From NCBI GenBank assembly GCA_013519935.1, contig JACDUA010000024.1:1-55871 (forward strand): DNA of 55,871 nt. Reading direction: 5' to 3'. The DNA comes from Ectothiorhodospiraceae bacterium WFHF3C12. Lineage in GTDB: Bacteria > Pseudomonadota > Gammaproteobacteria > Nitrococcales > Nitrococcaceae. Positions 25,347 through 35,000 of the stretch are shown piece by piece. The position numbers and the translations under genes are program-made. The notes under the pieces were generated by a model, which was not told the DNA's origin, made no database searches, and saw nothing but the letters and a program-made list of their open reading frames with translations. How positions within the stretch are numbered: the stretch's first letter is position 1; each line of letters starts with the position of its first letter.

Positions 25347-26051
25347 ATGCTGAACGATGCAATGGCACCACTGCAGACGCTGACGGCGCTCGTGGGCGCG
25401 GGCGGCGTCGTAGTCGTCCTCCTGCTCGGCGCGTCGCTGGTGGTTGTCACCATCGTTATCCTCAAGATCTGGCAGTTTCGCGCGGCGCGGGTCGGTGACG
25501 CGGCGTCGGCACGCCGGGCCGCGGACCTCTACGCCTCCGGAGACGCGGCGGGCGCCCTCTCGCTGCTGCAGGTCAGCCATGCGCCCGCGGCCACGATCCT
25601 GCACCACGTCATCACGGCCAGCCGGCAGGCCCGCCCGCCGGCCCAGGTCCAGGACCAGGCCGCGCGTCTGGCCGCTGACAGCTTGGAGAGGCTGCGTGCC
25701 TATCTCAAGCCCCTCGAGGTTATCGCTACGCTGGCGCCACTATTGGGCCTGTTCGGTACGGTGCTCGGCATGATCGAGGCATTTCGGGCGCTGGAGCTGG
25801 CCGGCAATCAGGTCAGTCCGTCCCTGCTGTCCGGCGGCATCTGGAAGGCGCTGGTAACCACGGCGGTGGGGCTCGCCGTCGCCATGCCGGCCGTTGTGTT
25901 CCTCAGCTGGTTCGAGCGTCGGGTGGACCGCGAAGCCCACGAGATCGAGATCACCGTGAGCCGGGTGCTCACGGCAGATCCACAACAGGCCGGCTCCGCA
26001 GCCGCAACCAATCGTCATGATCCGTCCGGGGCGATTACCGTTCAAGATTGA
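25347..26051 (+). CDS. exbB: ExbB/MotA/TolQ-type proton-channel subunit
   Basis: A 234-residue MotA/TolQ/ExbB protein. Helix 1 is about residues 14-42 (VVVLLLGASLVVVTIVILKI); the conserved pair LAPLLGLFGTVLGMIEAFRA and TTAVGLAVAMPAVVFLSWF carries the channel threonines. It should form a pentamer around an ExbD dimer. It overlaps the next gene by 35 bases. It belongs to a different subgroup from the ExbB at 19730 (longer C-terminus, different loop). Confidence 0.94.
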   Translation: MLNDAMAPLQTLTALVGAGGVVVVLLLGASLVVVTIVILKIWQFRAARVGDAASARRAADLYASGDAAGALSLLQVSHAPAATILHHVITASRQARPPAQVQDQAARLAADSLERLRAYLKPLEVIATLAPLLGLFGTVLGMIEAFRALELAGNQVSPSLLSGGIWKALVTTAVGLAVAMPAVVFLSWFERRVDREAHEIEITVSRVLTADPQQAGSAAATNRHDPSGAITVQD

Positions 26052-26439
26052 GCGCGCGGCCGGCAGGCCGCGCGTGCTTATCAGCCTGACGCCGCTGATC
26101 GACGTGGTGTTCATTCTGCTGGTGTTCTTCATGCTCGCATCATCCTTTCTCGACTGGCGGAGCATCGATCTCCATGCAGCACAGGCGGACCAGCCCGAAG
26201 ACACCCACGGCGCCACGATGCTGATACAGGTCACTCCCGACGGGCTGCGGCTCGGCGGACGGCCCGCCAGTCAAGACGAGCTCGTCGCCATCGTCCAGCG
26301 CCGCGCGGGCGCGGATCCCGGATTGAGAATCCTCGTTCGCCCCGCCCCCGGCGTACCGCTGCAGCGAACCATCGACGTTCTGGACGCCGTGCGCGCCGCC
26401 GGGGCCAACCGCCTTTCTCTGGTGGGAGGGCCGCGATGA
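26017..26439 (+). CDS. exbD: ExbD subunit A (with channel Asp)
   Basis: A 140-residue ExbD. The helix motif LTPLIDVVFILLVFFML contains the channel Asp29. A periplasmic domain follows (MLIQVTPDGLRLGGRPASQ, LRILVRPAPGVPLQRTIDVL). Its start lies inside the end of exbB (ATG 26017), and it overlaps the second exbD by four bases. It should be a functional stator with the upstream ExbB. Confidence 0.94.
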   Translation: MIRPGRLPFKIERAAGRPRVLISLTPLIDVVFILLVFFMLASSFLDWRSIDLHAAQADQPEDTHGATMLIQVTPDGLRLGGRPASQDELVAIVQRRAGADPGLRILVRPAPGVPLQRTIDVLDAVRAAGANRLSLVGGPR

Positions 26440-26846
26440 TAGGCCAGCTACCCCGCTCTCGAGGCCGGCAGCGGGAAGAGGCGGGCATTCTCCCGTTGAT
26501 CAACGTGGTGTTCCTGTTGCTGATTTTCGTCATGCTTACCGGTCGCATGGCCGGCGAGCACGCCAGGGGCGTGGAGCCACCTGCGACCGCCATGGGTGAC
26601 GCCTCCGTCACCGACGCCCTGGAGCTTATGGTGCGCGAGGACGGGAGCCTGCTGCTGGAGGGCGCGGCCATCGAGCGGGACGGGCTCGCACTGGCGCTGA
26701 ACACCCGGAGCAAGGGGAGCACCAAACCGAGGGTCCGGATTCTTGCCGACGCCTCGGCGGACAGCCGCCTGGTGGCCAACCTGGCAGCCAACTTGCGCGC
26801 CGCCGGCGCGGACACCGTCGAGCTGATCGCCGTGCCCCGGCCATGA
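26436..26846 (+). CDS. ExbD paralogue B with Asp-to-Asn change in the channel helix
   Basis: A 136-residue ExbD-like protein: AGILPLINVVFLLLIFVMLT then a periplasmic domain (ELMVREDGSLLLEGAAIERD, VRILADASADSRLVANLA). The helix is clearly homologous to ExbD subunit A, but the position of the proton-carrying Asp is Asn23. All surrounding residues are kept, so this is not decay. It may form a heterodimer with subunit A. It overlaps its neighbours by four bases on both sides. Confidence 0.93.
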   Translation: MIGQLPRSRGRQREEAGILPLINVVFLLLIFVMLTGRMAGEHARGVEPPATAMGDASVTDALELMVREDGSLLLEGAAIERDGLALALNTRSKGSTKPRVRILADASADSRLVANLAANLRAAGADTVELIAVPRP

Positions 26847-27892
26847 CCGAACCCGCGTTCCAGCACTGGGTGGCCGCCGCGTTCGCCGCGGCGCTGCTGC
26901 ACATGGCCCTGCTGTTCGCCCTCCCCCGACCCGGACAGCACGAGCCGTCCGATGCTGGGGAGAAGACGGGGATCACCCTGGAGCTGTCCGATCCCTTCGG
27001 CAGTCGGACCACCGTCCCTGAGACGGTCCCCGCCCCGGAACCGGTCTCCGCACAGGGGCGCGACCCGGACCAACGAGTGGTAACCCGGGCCACCGAGCCG
27101 GCGCGGGCCAACGCACCGCGGCCCCCATCGATTGAGCCGGCGGAGAGTACCAGTGAACCGCTCGACGCCGTCCGGCTGCCCCAGCGCGATTCCAGTGCCC
27201 GACAGGTAACGGAAGCCGTCGCGCCGGATGCGCCATCCGCGGTCCCGGGCCAGGCTCCGCGGCAAACCCTTACAGCGACCGAAGCGGCCCCGGACGGCAC
27301 GCTTGGCGCCGCCACCGATACCGCCACCACGGCCCCCACCAGTGTCCGGCCCCCCGTCTCGCGCCCCATCGCGGCATCCGCGGCCATGGCGGAAGCCGGC
27401 GCCGACGCCATCACCGCTACGCGGGGTGATCCCCCGGCAAGCACAAAGGCCGAATCCGTGGACGCACAACCCGTGGAAACCCTGACCGCCACCGGGCGAC
27501 GGCCGGTTATGGCCGAGACCCCGCTAGCCGATTCCGCCACGCGGGTGACCGCGCGCTCACTGGGCGGTGACCCGGCGCGCCGGCAGCGCGAACAGGATGC
27601 GCTCAGATCCTATCTGAGCCGCCTTCGCGACCATCTGGCCAACTTCCGGGAGTATCCCGAGCAGTCGCGGGAACGACGCGAAGAGGGCACCGCGCTCGTC
27701 ACCCTGGTCGTGGACAGCCGCGGGCAATTAATCAGCTATCACCTGCGCCGCAGCACGGGCTACGCCAACCTGGACCGCGAGGCGCAGGCCCTGATCCGGC
27801 GGGCGTCACCCCTGCCGGAGCTCCCGGGCAGTCTCGGTCGCGATCGCCTTACGCTGCGCGTGCCGGTTAGCTTCCGGCTGGAGGACCCATGA
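26843..27892 (+). CDS. Long TonB-like energy transducer
   Basis: A 349-residue TonB-family protein: membrane helix (about 9-28), a long Pro/Ala/Thr/Ser-rich linker of about 210 residues with no Pro-Lys repeats, then a C-terminal TonB domain (FREYPEQSRERREEGTALVT, HLRRSTGYANLDREAQALI, ending PVSFRLEDP). It spans the periplasm and couples the ExbBD motor to a partner, which may be an outer-membrane receptor elsewhere or the caspase-like lipoprotein. It overlaps its neighbours by four bases on both sides (ATGA). Confidence 0.92.
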   Translation: MTEPAFQHWVAAAFAAALLHMALLFALPRPGQHEPSDAGEKTGITLELSDPFGSRTTVPETVPAPEPVSAQGRDPDQRVVTRATEPARANAPRPPSIEPAESTSEPLDAVRLPQRDSSARQVTEAVAPDAPSAVPGQAPRQTLTATEAAPDGTLGAATDTATTAPTSVRPPVSRPIAASAAMAEAGADAITATRGDPPASTKAESVDAQPVETLTATGRRPVMAETPLADSATRVTARSLGGDPARRQREQDALRSYLSRLRDHLANFREYPEQSRERREEGTALVTLVVDSRGQLISYHLRRSTGYANLDREAQALIRRASPLPELPGSLGRDRLTLRVPVSFRLEDP

Positions 27893-28809
27893 CCGGTGCC
27901 GGAAGCCGGCCCGCCCCTACTGCCTGGCCCGGCATCCCGTACCACCGGGTACTCGCCACGACACTGCTGCTGCTCCCGGCCCTGGTGTCCTGCACCACCA
28001 CGCCCGGGGAACGGTTCGACCAGACGGCCCGGGCACAAGGGCTGGCGCCCACGACCCTGAGCGGCGGCCAACAGGAAATCCGCGCCTACATCGCCGCGGG
28101 CACCGCGCCGAACCGGGACGCCGCGCTGCATGTCTATCTCACCAGTGACGGCACGCCATGGGTTCAGGGTCGGTTTCCGGCTGCCGACCCCACGCCGCGG
28201 AATCCCCTGGCGCTTCGCCTGATGGCGCGGGATGCGGCCCCCAGGCTGTTGGTCCATCGTCCCTGTTACGGCCACCCCGAGCTGCCGGCCGGATGTGACC
28301 ATCGACTCTGGACCAGGGCACGCTATGGCAACGAGGTAATCAGCGCCATCGACCAGGCGCTGGACGATGCCGTGGAGCGGCTGGGACCGCGGCCACTTGT
28401 GCTGATCGGCTACAGCGGCGGCGGCACCATCGCCTGGTTGCTGGCTCGGCGTCGCGACGACGTGCAGGCCCTGGTCACGGTGGCGGCCAATCTGGACACC
28501 CAGCGCTGGACCCGGACCCGGGGCTTTCTGCCCCTCACCGAATCACTCAACCCCCGCGAGCTCTCCCCCCTGCCTGCGGGCATCATTCAATGGCACCTGG
28601 TGGGTGGAAGGGACCGTGTGGTTCCGGAGCATGTCACCGAAGCCGGGCTGAAAGGCGCGCTCGGAGCCCGCATCCTCCGCTATCCCGACTTCGATCATCA
28701 TTGCTGCTGGGAGCGGGCCTGGCCGGGAATCCTGCATGAGCTGACGCAGGCCCTGGCGGAAGCGGATCGTCGTGGCCCTAGCCGTCGTCCGCCTCCAGAC
28801 GCCGATTGA
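27889..28809 (+). CDS. Alpha/beta-hydrolase lipoprotein
   Basis: A 306-residue protein with lipobox LVSC (Cys35) and an alpha/beta-hydrolase core. The nucleophile elbow is GYSGGG (Ser176), the acid is Asp242 in GGRDRVV, and the catalytic His lies in DFDHHCCW (270/271). It is expected to be an envelope-bound esterase or lipase; the substrate is unknown. It is coupled to the TonB-like gene by ATGA, so it is the last member of the caspase/Ton operon. Its last 32 bases overlap the convergent ppkA. Confidence 0.82.
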   Translation: MTGAGSRPAPTAWPGIPYHRVLATTLLLLPALVSCTTTPGERFDQTARAQGLAPTTLSGGQQEIRAYIAAGTAPNRDAALHVYLTSDGTPWVQGRFPAADPTPRNPLALRLMARDAAPRLLVHRPCYGHPELPAGCDHRLWTRARYGNEVISAIDQALDDAVERLGPRPLVLIGYSGGGTIAWLLARRRDDVQALVTVAANLDTQRWTRTRGFLPLTESLNPRELSPLPAGIIQWHLVGGRDRVVPEHVTEAGLKGALGARILRYPDFDHHCCWERAWPGILHELTQALAEADRRGPSRRPPPDAD

Positions 28810-30583
28810 CCCGCTCCAGGGCCTCGCTGATCTCCCTGTCACGGGTGCCGAGCTCGTGGCGGGAAAGAGATTCCAGCGACAGCCGCAGAAGCTGCAAAGA
28901 ATAATCGTCCAGCTGTGGGTCGCGCGAACGCTCGAGGTAGCGGTCAATGACGCTATTGATACGCCGGTCCACCACCACACGCAGTCGGGAACGGTCGCGG
29001 CCGCTCAGACCGGAAATCTCCTCCGCGCTCTCCCATGCCTGGGCGTAGAACTTGTGAGCCTGGGCAGTCTCGCCGGCCTCCATGCGCCCGTCCCCCTGGA
29101 CGATGAGCGCCCGGGAGTCGGACAGTGCCGGTGGCAGGTCGTCGAGAGTGACGTTGACGTCGCTCTCGCGGTACGTGATCCACCAGGAGGTGGCAGCGAG
29201 GGCCGCGAGCAGCACAATGGCGGCAACGGCGGTGCGGCGGACCTTCGCCGGGCCCTTGATTGCTTCCAGGAACCGCCCGGCATCAGGGAAGCGCTCCTCC
29301 CGGGTGAACGCCAGACCGCGGAGAATCGCCCGGTTCACGCGCTTGGGCATGCGGCGCAACGGCGCGGGGCGCACCCCCTGGCGGGCGGCCTCGTCTCCCG
29401 GCACCTTGCGTCCCTGTTCGTCCAGGAATGGATGTTTGCCGGTAATCACCTCATAGGCCACGCAGGCCAGCGCGTAGACGTCGTCGGCGGGTTGCGCCGC
29501 CTCGCCGGCGAGCATCTCCGGACTGGCATAGGCCGGTGTTATGGCACCGATGGTGGCCGGGTCAAAGCGGGTCCGGTCGCCATCGCCACGGTCGTCAAGG
29601 GTCAGCTTCGCCGCGCGGGCGATACCGAAGTCCAGAATCTTTACATTGCCCGCCTCGTTGAGGAAGACATTGCCCGGTTTGAAATCAGCGTGGACAAAAC
29701 CCTCCTGGTGCGCATAGGCGAGGCCGCGGCTCATGCGGTCGATAATCTGCAGCGCCAGTTTCTGGGGCAGGCCGAACACACCGCGGCCACGGATAACCGC
29801 GTCCAGGGGCTCCCCCCGCAGAAACTCCATGCTCAGGTAAACGGTAGTACCATCCCGGTCGAAGTCGTAGGCAGTGACGACGTTGGGATGCGCCAGGGTC
29901 TGCGCCTTCTTCGCTTCGCGCTGGAGGGCGATCAGGGCGTCCGGGTGCTCCCTGAACTCGTCGTTGAGCAGCTTCAGTGCGACGTAGGGATCGCTGTCCT
30001 CTGCCTCCTCCTTGCGCAGATCCCGGGCTCGATAGACCGCACCCATGCCGCCGTGGCCGACGAGCTCCTCCAGGACGAAACGCTCCTTGAGCACCGTACC
30101 GGGCCCTATCGGTGTATGGGTGGTTTCCCGCCAGCGGTCCGGCTCCGACCAGGTCCACTCGCTGCCGGTGCTCTCGTTGCCCTTGTCACGGCCGGCTTGG
30201 CCAGCCTGCCCTTCCGGCCATACGGGCCCGGCTTCCTTTTCAGGCCTGAGCCGCGTGGCATCCTCACTTCCTGGGACAGACGATCCGGGGCCCTTTTCAG
30301 CGCGCCCGACGCGCGTGGCGTCATCGTTACTGCGCCCGACGGCCTCCCCCGCGTCGGAGACCCGGGTTCGCCCACCATCGGATTCCGGCAGCAGTTCCGC
30401 CCGCTGCGCCGGCGTCAACACCACGCTATCGGCCAGGGCATCCAGCAATGCCTCGGCCGGACGGCCGTCGGCGGCACTCGCCGCATTCAGTCGCCGCCGT
30501 GCAGTGGCCGCGTCCAGGCGCCCCGCCCGGTAGGCCTCGATCGCATCCCGCAGGGCTGCCATGCCTGTTGCGGGCTCGGTCAA
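28778..30583 (-). CDS. ppkA: T6SS serine/threonine protein kinase PpkA
   Basis: A 601-residue membrane kinase. An N-terminal Thr/Asp/Arg-rich linker (about 60-160) is followed by a kinase domain (about 168-440) with glycine loop GHGGMG (176-181), Lys204 in VALK, catalytic loop HADFKPGN (298-305) and DFG (318-320). One membrane helix follows (451-470), then a periplasmic domain. In the P. aeruginosa H1 system PpkA phosphorylates the FHA protein Fha1 to activate secretion. HAD replaces the usual HRD, as in other Arg-lacking kinases. It is the last gene of the T6SS operon, 20 bases after tagF-pppA. Confidence 0.93.
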   Translation of the reverse strand: MTEPATGMAALRDAIEAYRAGRLDAATARRRLNAASAADGRPAEALLDALADSVVLTPAQRAELLPESDGGRTRVSDAGEAVGRSNDDATRVGRAEKGPGSSVPGSEDATRLRPEKEAGPVWPEGQAGQAGRDKGNESTGSEWTWSEPDRWRETTHTPIGPGTVLKERFVLEELVGHGGMGAVYRARDLRKEEAEDSDPYVALKLLNDEFREHPDALIALQREAKKAQTLAHPNVVTAYDFDRDGTTVYLSMEFLRGEPLDAVIRGRGVFGLPQKLALQIIDRMSRGLAYAHQEGFVHADFKPGNVFLNEAGNVKILDFGIARAAKLTLDDRGDGDRTRFDPATIGAITPAYASPEMLAGEAAQPADDVYALACVAYEVITGKHPFLDEQGRKVPGDEAARQGVRPAPLRRMPKRVNRAILRGLAFTREERFPDAGRFLEAIKGPAKVRRTAVAAIVLLAALAATSWWITYRESDVNVTLDDLPPALSDSRALIVQGDGRMEAGETAQAHKFYAQAWESAEEISGLSGRDRSRLRVVVDRRINSVIDRYLERSRDPQLDDYSLQLLRLSLESLSRHELGTRDREISEALERVNRRLEADDG

Positions 30584-30602
30584 CGGTTGACTCCCGGCCC
30601 CA

Positions 30603-32090
30603 TCATTGCCAGTCCATCACATCCACCACCACCGCCGTGGCGTTATCCCGGGCCACCCTCGAAAGCACCAGATCAATCACCCGCCGCGCCGCGTCGGCGC
30701 AATCCCCCTGCCCCAGCACTGCAGCCAGCTCGTCATCGGTGACCACGCCGTGAACCCCGTCCGAACAAAGCAGGAACCGGTCGCCGGGCTCGAGATCCCC
30801 GTAGCCGACCTCGAGCTCCAGATCCGAGGCACCGCCTACGGCACGGGTGATGATGTTGGCCTGGGGGTGAACCTGGGCATCTTCGCGAGCGAGCGAGCCG
30901 GCATCCACCAGTCCCTGAACCAGGCTGTGGTCCCGGGTAACCGGCAGGAACCGCCCGGACCGGAGTCGGTAGATCCGGCTGTCGCCGGCCCATACGTAGC
31001 CGCAACCCGCCTCTCCCGCAAGCAGCACCGCCACGGTACTGGCACTGTTCACGGGATCCACCGGACGGTTCGCCAGATGCTGCAGGTGATCGTTAACACG
31101 GTTCAGGGAATGACGGACCCGATTGAGCCGGGACTGCAGATCGCCGCCCGGGTCCAGGCCACGGAGCGCCTCCACGACCATGCGGCTCGCTGTGGCACCG
31201 GACTCCTGGCCGCCAACGCCGTCCGCCACCACCCATATACCGAGATCCGGGAACTCACCGAAGGCATCCTCATTGACCTCCCGTACGTGACCGGGATGGC
31301 TGATCCCGCTGGAACTCAGCCGGGGGGGTACCGTCGGCGGTGGCGGCACCGCCGGTTCCCCCTCCTGCCAGGCGGCGACCCGGTGTTCCCAGCCATGGCC
31401 CTTCCAGTCGCCGTCCATCGCGGCTGCGAAAAGCTCGCCCTGTGGCAGTCCAGGACACAGAGACCAGCAGGGATGTACGCGCTCCGAACCCTCTGACCAC
31501 CATAAGCTGTAACCGTCGCCACGCCGGTCCAGCTCGCCGGCCAGGACCCCCAACATGGATAGCGTGACCTGATTCAGGCCTTCCAGCTCGAAACAGACGG
31601 GCCGTCCCGCAGGTGCATCCAGGGTGGCCGGCAGCACCCGCGGCCTGAGCTCACCACCCAGCGACTCCACCTGGGCGTCGAAGCCATCCAGATCAAAGGC
31701 CTCGTCTCCCTCCAGGGCATCCACCGCGAGTTGCTCCAGGCGGTCGTACCACTGCGCCTGCTCGACGAGATGGAGCAGCGGCACCGCCCCCTCAGGCAGC
31801 GCCGCCACCAGGGTAAGGGGATAATAGCGTCCCACGGCGTCAACGCTTGGCATGAGGATTCCGGTATAGGCGTACCGCCCGCAGACTCCGGGGGAGAGCG
31901 CGAAACGCCAGACCGGGCTGGTCAGATAGGTGTCGAGCCAGCGATCGCCTAGCGCGTGACGGGTGGCGGTGACCATCCTCTGAAGCCACCCGTCCCAGAT
32001 ATCCAGGAAAGCCGCCGGCACGCGGCGGCGGATGAAGTCACCACGGCTCGGCAGCTTGCCATAGAACCCCAGCTGGGTGACGGCGGCCAC
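30603..32090 (-). CDS. tagF-pppA: TagF-PppA fusion: post-translational repressor plus PP2C phosphatase
   Basis: A 495-residue fusion. Residues 1 to about 190 are TagF (FYGKLPSRGDFIRRRVP; SVDAVGRYYPLTLVAALP), a post-translational T6SS repressor. A Pro-rich linker (about 245-258) leads to a PP2C phosphatase with VREVNEDAF, VVADGVGG (Asp290) and GDSRIYRL, and the late SDGVHG. PppA reverses PpkA's phosphorylation. A TagF-PppA fusion has been reported in Agrobacterium, so this is not unique, but it ties two negative regulators together. It is three bases after tssM. Confidence 0.95.
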   Translation of the reverse strand: MAAVTQLGFYGKLPSRGDFIRRRVPAAFLDIWDGWLQRMVTATRHALGDRWLDTYLTSPVWRFALSPGVCGRYAYTGILMPSVDAVGRYYPLTLVAALPEGAVPLLHLVEQAQWYDRLEQLAVDALEGDEAFDLDGFDAQVESLGGELRPRVLPATLDAPAGRPVCFELEGLNQVTLSMLGVLAGELDRRGDGYSLWWSEGSERVHPCWSLCPGLPQGELFAAAMDGDWKGHGWEHRVAAWQEGEPAVPPPPTVPPRLSSSGISHPGHVREVNEDAFGEFPDLGIWVVADGVGGQESGATASRMVVEALRGLDPGGDLQSRLNRVRHSLNRVNDHLQHLANRPVDPVNSASTVAVLLAGEAGCGYVWAGDSRIYRLRSGRFLPVTRDHSLVQGLVDAGSLAREDAQVHPQANIITRAVGGASDLELEVGYGDLEPGDRFLLCSDGVHGVVTDDELAAVLGQGDCADAARRVIDLVLSRVARDNATAVVVDVMDWQ

Positions 32091-32093
32091 GGC

Positions 32094-35000
32094 TTACAGT
32101 CTCCCCGGACAGCGGAACTGCATCCAGTCCCTGACGCGCAGCGGGTTGCGCGCCGTATCGAATTCCAGCAGCAGCCGAGCCGTGTATCCCCCCGCCTCGA
32201 AGGTGGCGCCAAAGCGCGTTTCCGACTCGGTGGAGAGGCGACCGCCCTGCAGGCTGCGGAACAGGGCCCAGGGCCCGTCAAAACGCACGCTTGGCCGCCG
32301 CCCGCCACGGTCCTCGAACTCGGCGATGACCAACCCGTTGTCCGGCCCCGGCCATGTGAAATTGCTGCCCCGGGGCGGGCCGTGCCGATAGTCGAGTGTC
32401 TCGCCGTCCACGCTCAGGGAGAAACGGCGCACGCGGCCATCCAGATACTCGGGGGTCAGCTGAAAACGCAACCGCGGCGTTCCCGAACCGTCGGCAAAGA
32501 ACATCCTGCGAATGCTGCGGGCCCGCTGGAATTCCACCAGCACCGAGTCGGGGATGCCCAGATCGGCGCCGTTCTGGGAACGCCAGCGCCAGCGTTGCCC
32601 CGAGGTATCCACCAGCGGCGCCAGGTGCTCCTGGAAGAAGGTGTCGAACACCCCGCCGGGGCCAAACAGATTGGCGAAGTCGCTCAGTGGTACGCCGCGG
32701 TCGCTGTTTGCATAGAAGGGATACCGATCCTGAACCACCGCGCGGCATTCCGCGAAGACCTGGGCCCGGAAGCGCTGGTTGATCTCCCCCCTGAGACTGC
32801 GCAGGGCTACCTCCTGCCCCTTGCCGGCCAGCTGGCCCAACCAGGCGCCGAGCGGGGCCGGGGCCTGTTCGGCGACCAGGCGCAACTCCCGCAGGGCATC
32901 GCGCCCTCCGGAACGGCTCAGGACGCTGACGACGTCCTGTTGCCCGAGCCCGCCGCCCATGGAATCGAGCTGTGCGTAAAGATCCCCCAGCAGTGCCACG
33001 ATCCGGTCCAGCGGCGCGGCACCGGAGCCATCATCCACCAGCCGGTGCAGCGGTTGGTAATGCTCGCTGATGCGCGCCCCGGGTCTTGGCCCGCTGAGCT
33101 CCCCAGCGGCCTCCCCGGCCAGGTCGAACAGCGAGGACGTCCGTCCTCCGGCTGCTTCCGCGGCCCGTTCCGTCCCTTCCCCCGCGGCGGAATCGGGTTC
33201 GGGAAAGTGAGTCTGCCTGTCGATGGTGGTGATCAGCTGCACCAGCGGCGAGGATGGCCCGCTCAGGGTGGCCAGCACGTCCGTGGCCTGGTTAACGTCC
33301 AGCAGCGGGGCGATCTCCAGGTCCTCCAGAACCCCGTCCCAGAACTCTATATAGGCGTCCTCGTAGTGCCGCACGAAATCGCTGGCGAGCTCGAACCGGG
33401 CCGTAGGGCCGTCCGGCAGCACGCCCTCCCCGAGCACCCAGCTCTCCCGGAGAAACCCACTCACCATCTCACCGCCCACACCGCCGGTGATCTCCCGGAA
33501 TCCCGCGCGGGTGTAGAGGGCGGGCAGCGGCTCGCTCAGCGGCGTGCCGCTGGCACGCCGGAAGATCTCCTCGCTGCCCAGTCCGGCCCGCAGGTCCAGG
33601 CGCAGGGCATCCGGATGCCCCCGGTCATAAACGGTCTCCAGGCGGCTCATCATGAGCACGGGAATGGACGCCTGTTGCAACGCTGTCCGGGCCTGGGCGA
33701 TGAGCTCTTCATCCGGCGCCCCGATACGGGGCGCCGGGTCCCGCCCGGCCAGCGATTCGAAATGCAGTGCCAAAGCCTGGGCAACTGCCGGACTGTCCTC
33801 GAACACCCGGCCCAGATCGCGACGCACGATGGCGCTCAGCTGCTCGGCGTTCCGATTCTCCGGCCGGGCCAGCATGATATAGGCCTTAAGATAGGCATAC
33901 AGGCGCTTCGGTTCCCGAGTCGTCCGGCGCATGCGCTCCTCGAGGAGGAACGCTACCCGCGGCAACAGGAGCTGTCTCAAACCCTGGTCGTAGGCATCCC
34001 ATGCCGCTGCGCCAACGGCATCGCCACGATAAAGGCCGAGCCCCATCATCAGCGGCACATCAGCGTTGTATCGGTTGGCCTCCGAAGCCACCTCGCGTAA
34101 GGCGTCGAGTCGCGGCAACACCTCGCGCAAGCCGGCATCCGCGGGAACCGGCATTACGGCCCGGTCACTGTGGGCGGCCAGCGTCTGCCCCACATCCGCG
34201 AGATACTCTCTGTTGTAACGGTAGCTGGTGAACCAGGCCAGAACCAGCAGGATGGCCAGGCCCAGCACGGCAAGATACGAGACATTCTGAGCGACTGCCC
34301 GCGCCACTTCCCGCCGCCAGTTCACGCCGGCCAGACCGGATTCCGGAAAGACCACGTCACGCAGCAGGCGTTTGAGAAAGTAGCTGCGCCCCTGCCCCGC
34401 GATCGCCGGGGGCGCCGACTCCGCGTCCAGTCCGAAGGTGCGCGCCAGTGAGCCCATCATCCGGTCGATGGGCGTGCCTTCCTGGGTGCCGCTGGTGAAA
34501 TACACGCCGCGCAGCATCACGGGCCGATCATAGCCGGTGGCGGAAAATGCCTCGTCGATGAAATCGGCCAGCGTGCCGCTGAGGGCGGCCATCTGCCGGG
34601 GGAAGCCGAACAGGAGGGAGCGCCGCTGCACGTCGCGTTCCTGGTCCATGCGCGAGAGCACGCGCTGGTTGAGCCTGGCCAGAAGGCGCTGATACTCCGT
34701 GGTGAATTCCCGGGACGGCGGATCCCCGGCGTTACCGTCGCCCTGGAAGGTGACGCCCCAGACCTGGGAACGTGCCTCTAGGTCCAGATCATCGAAATAC
34801 TCCATGAACCCGGCCACCAGGTCGCATTTGGTGACCAGGAAGTACACCGGGAACTGGACGCCCAGCGTACGCTGGACCTCGTCGAGTCGCCGCCGCACCG
34901 CCATGACGTGGCGATGTCGGCTTTCCGGGGTCATGGTCAGTAGATCCGCGGCACTCAGCGTGACGATGACGCCGTTTATGGGCCGGCGCTTGCGGTAGCG

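Noticed and set aside
25347-26846. Zorya-like or flagellar MotAB motor reading of the ExbB/ExbD/ExbD genes
   Set aside because: No OmpA peptidoglycan-binding domain on the ExbD proteins, no long tail on ExbB, and a TonB gene follows, so an ExbBD-TonB reading fits better.
28772-34100. Very long plus-strand frames opposite ppkA, tagF-pppA and tssM
   Set aside because: High-GC shadow frames; the minus-strand proteins have complete kinase, phosphatase and Walker motifs.
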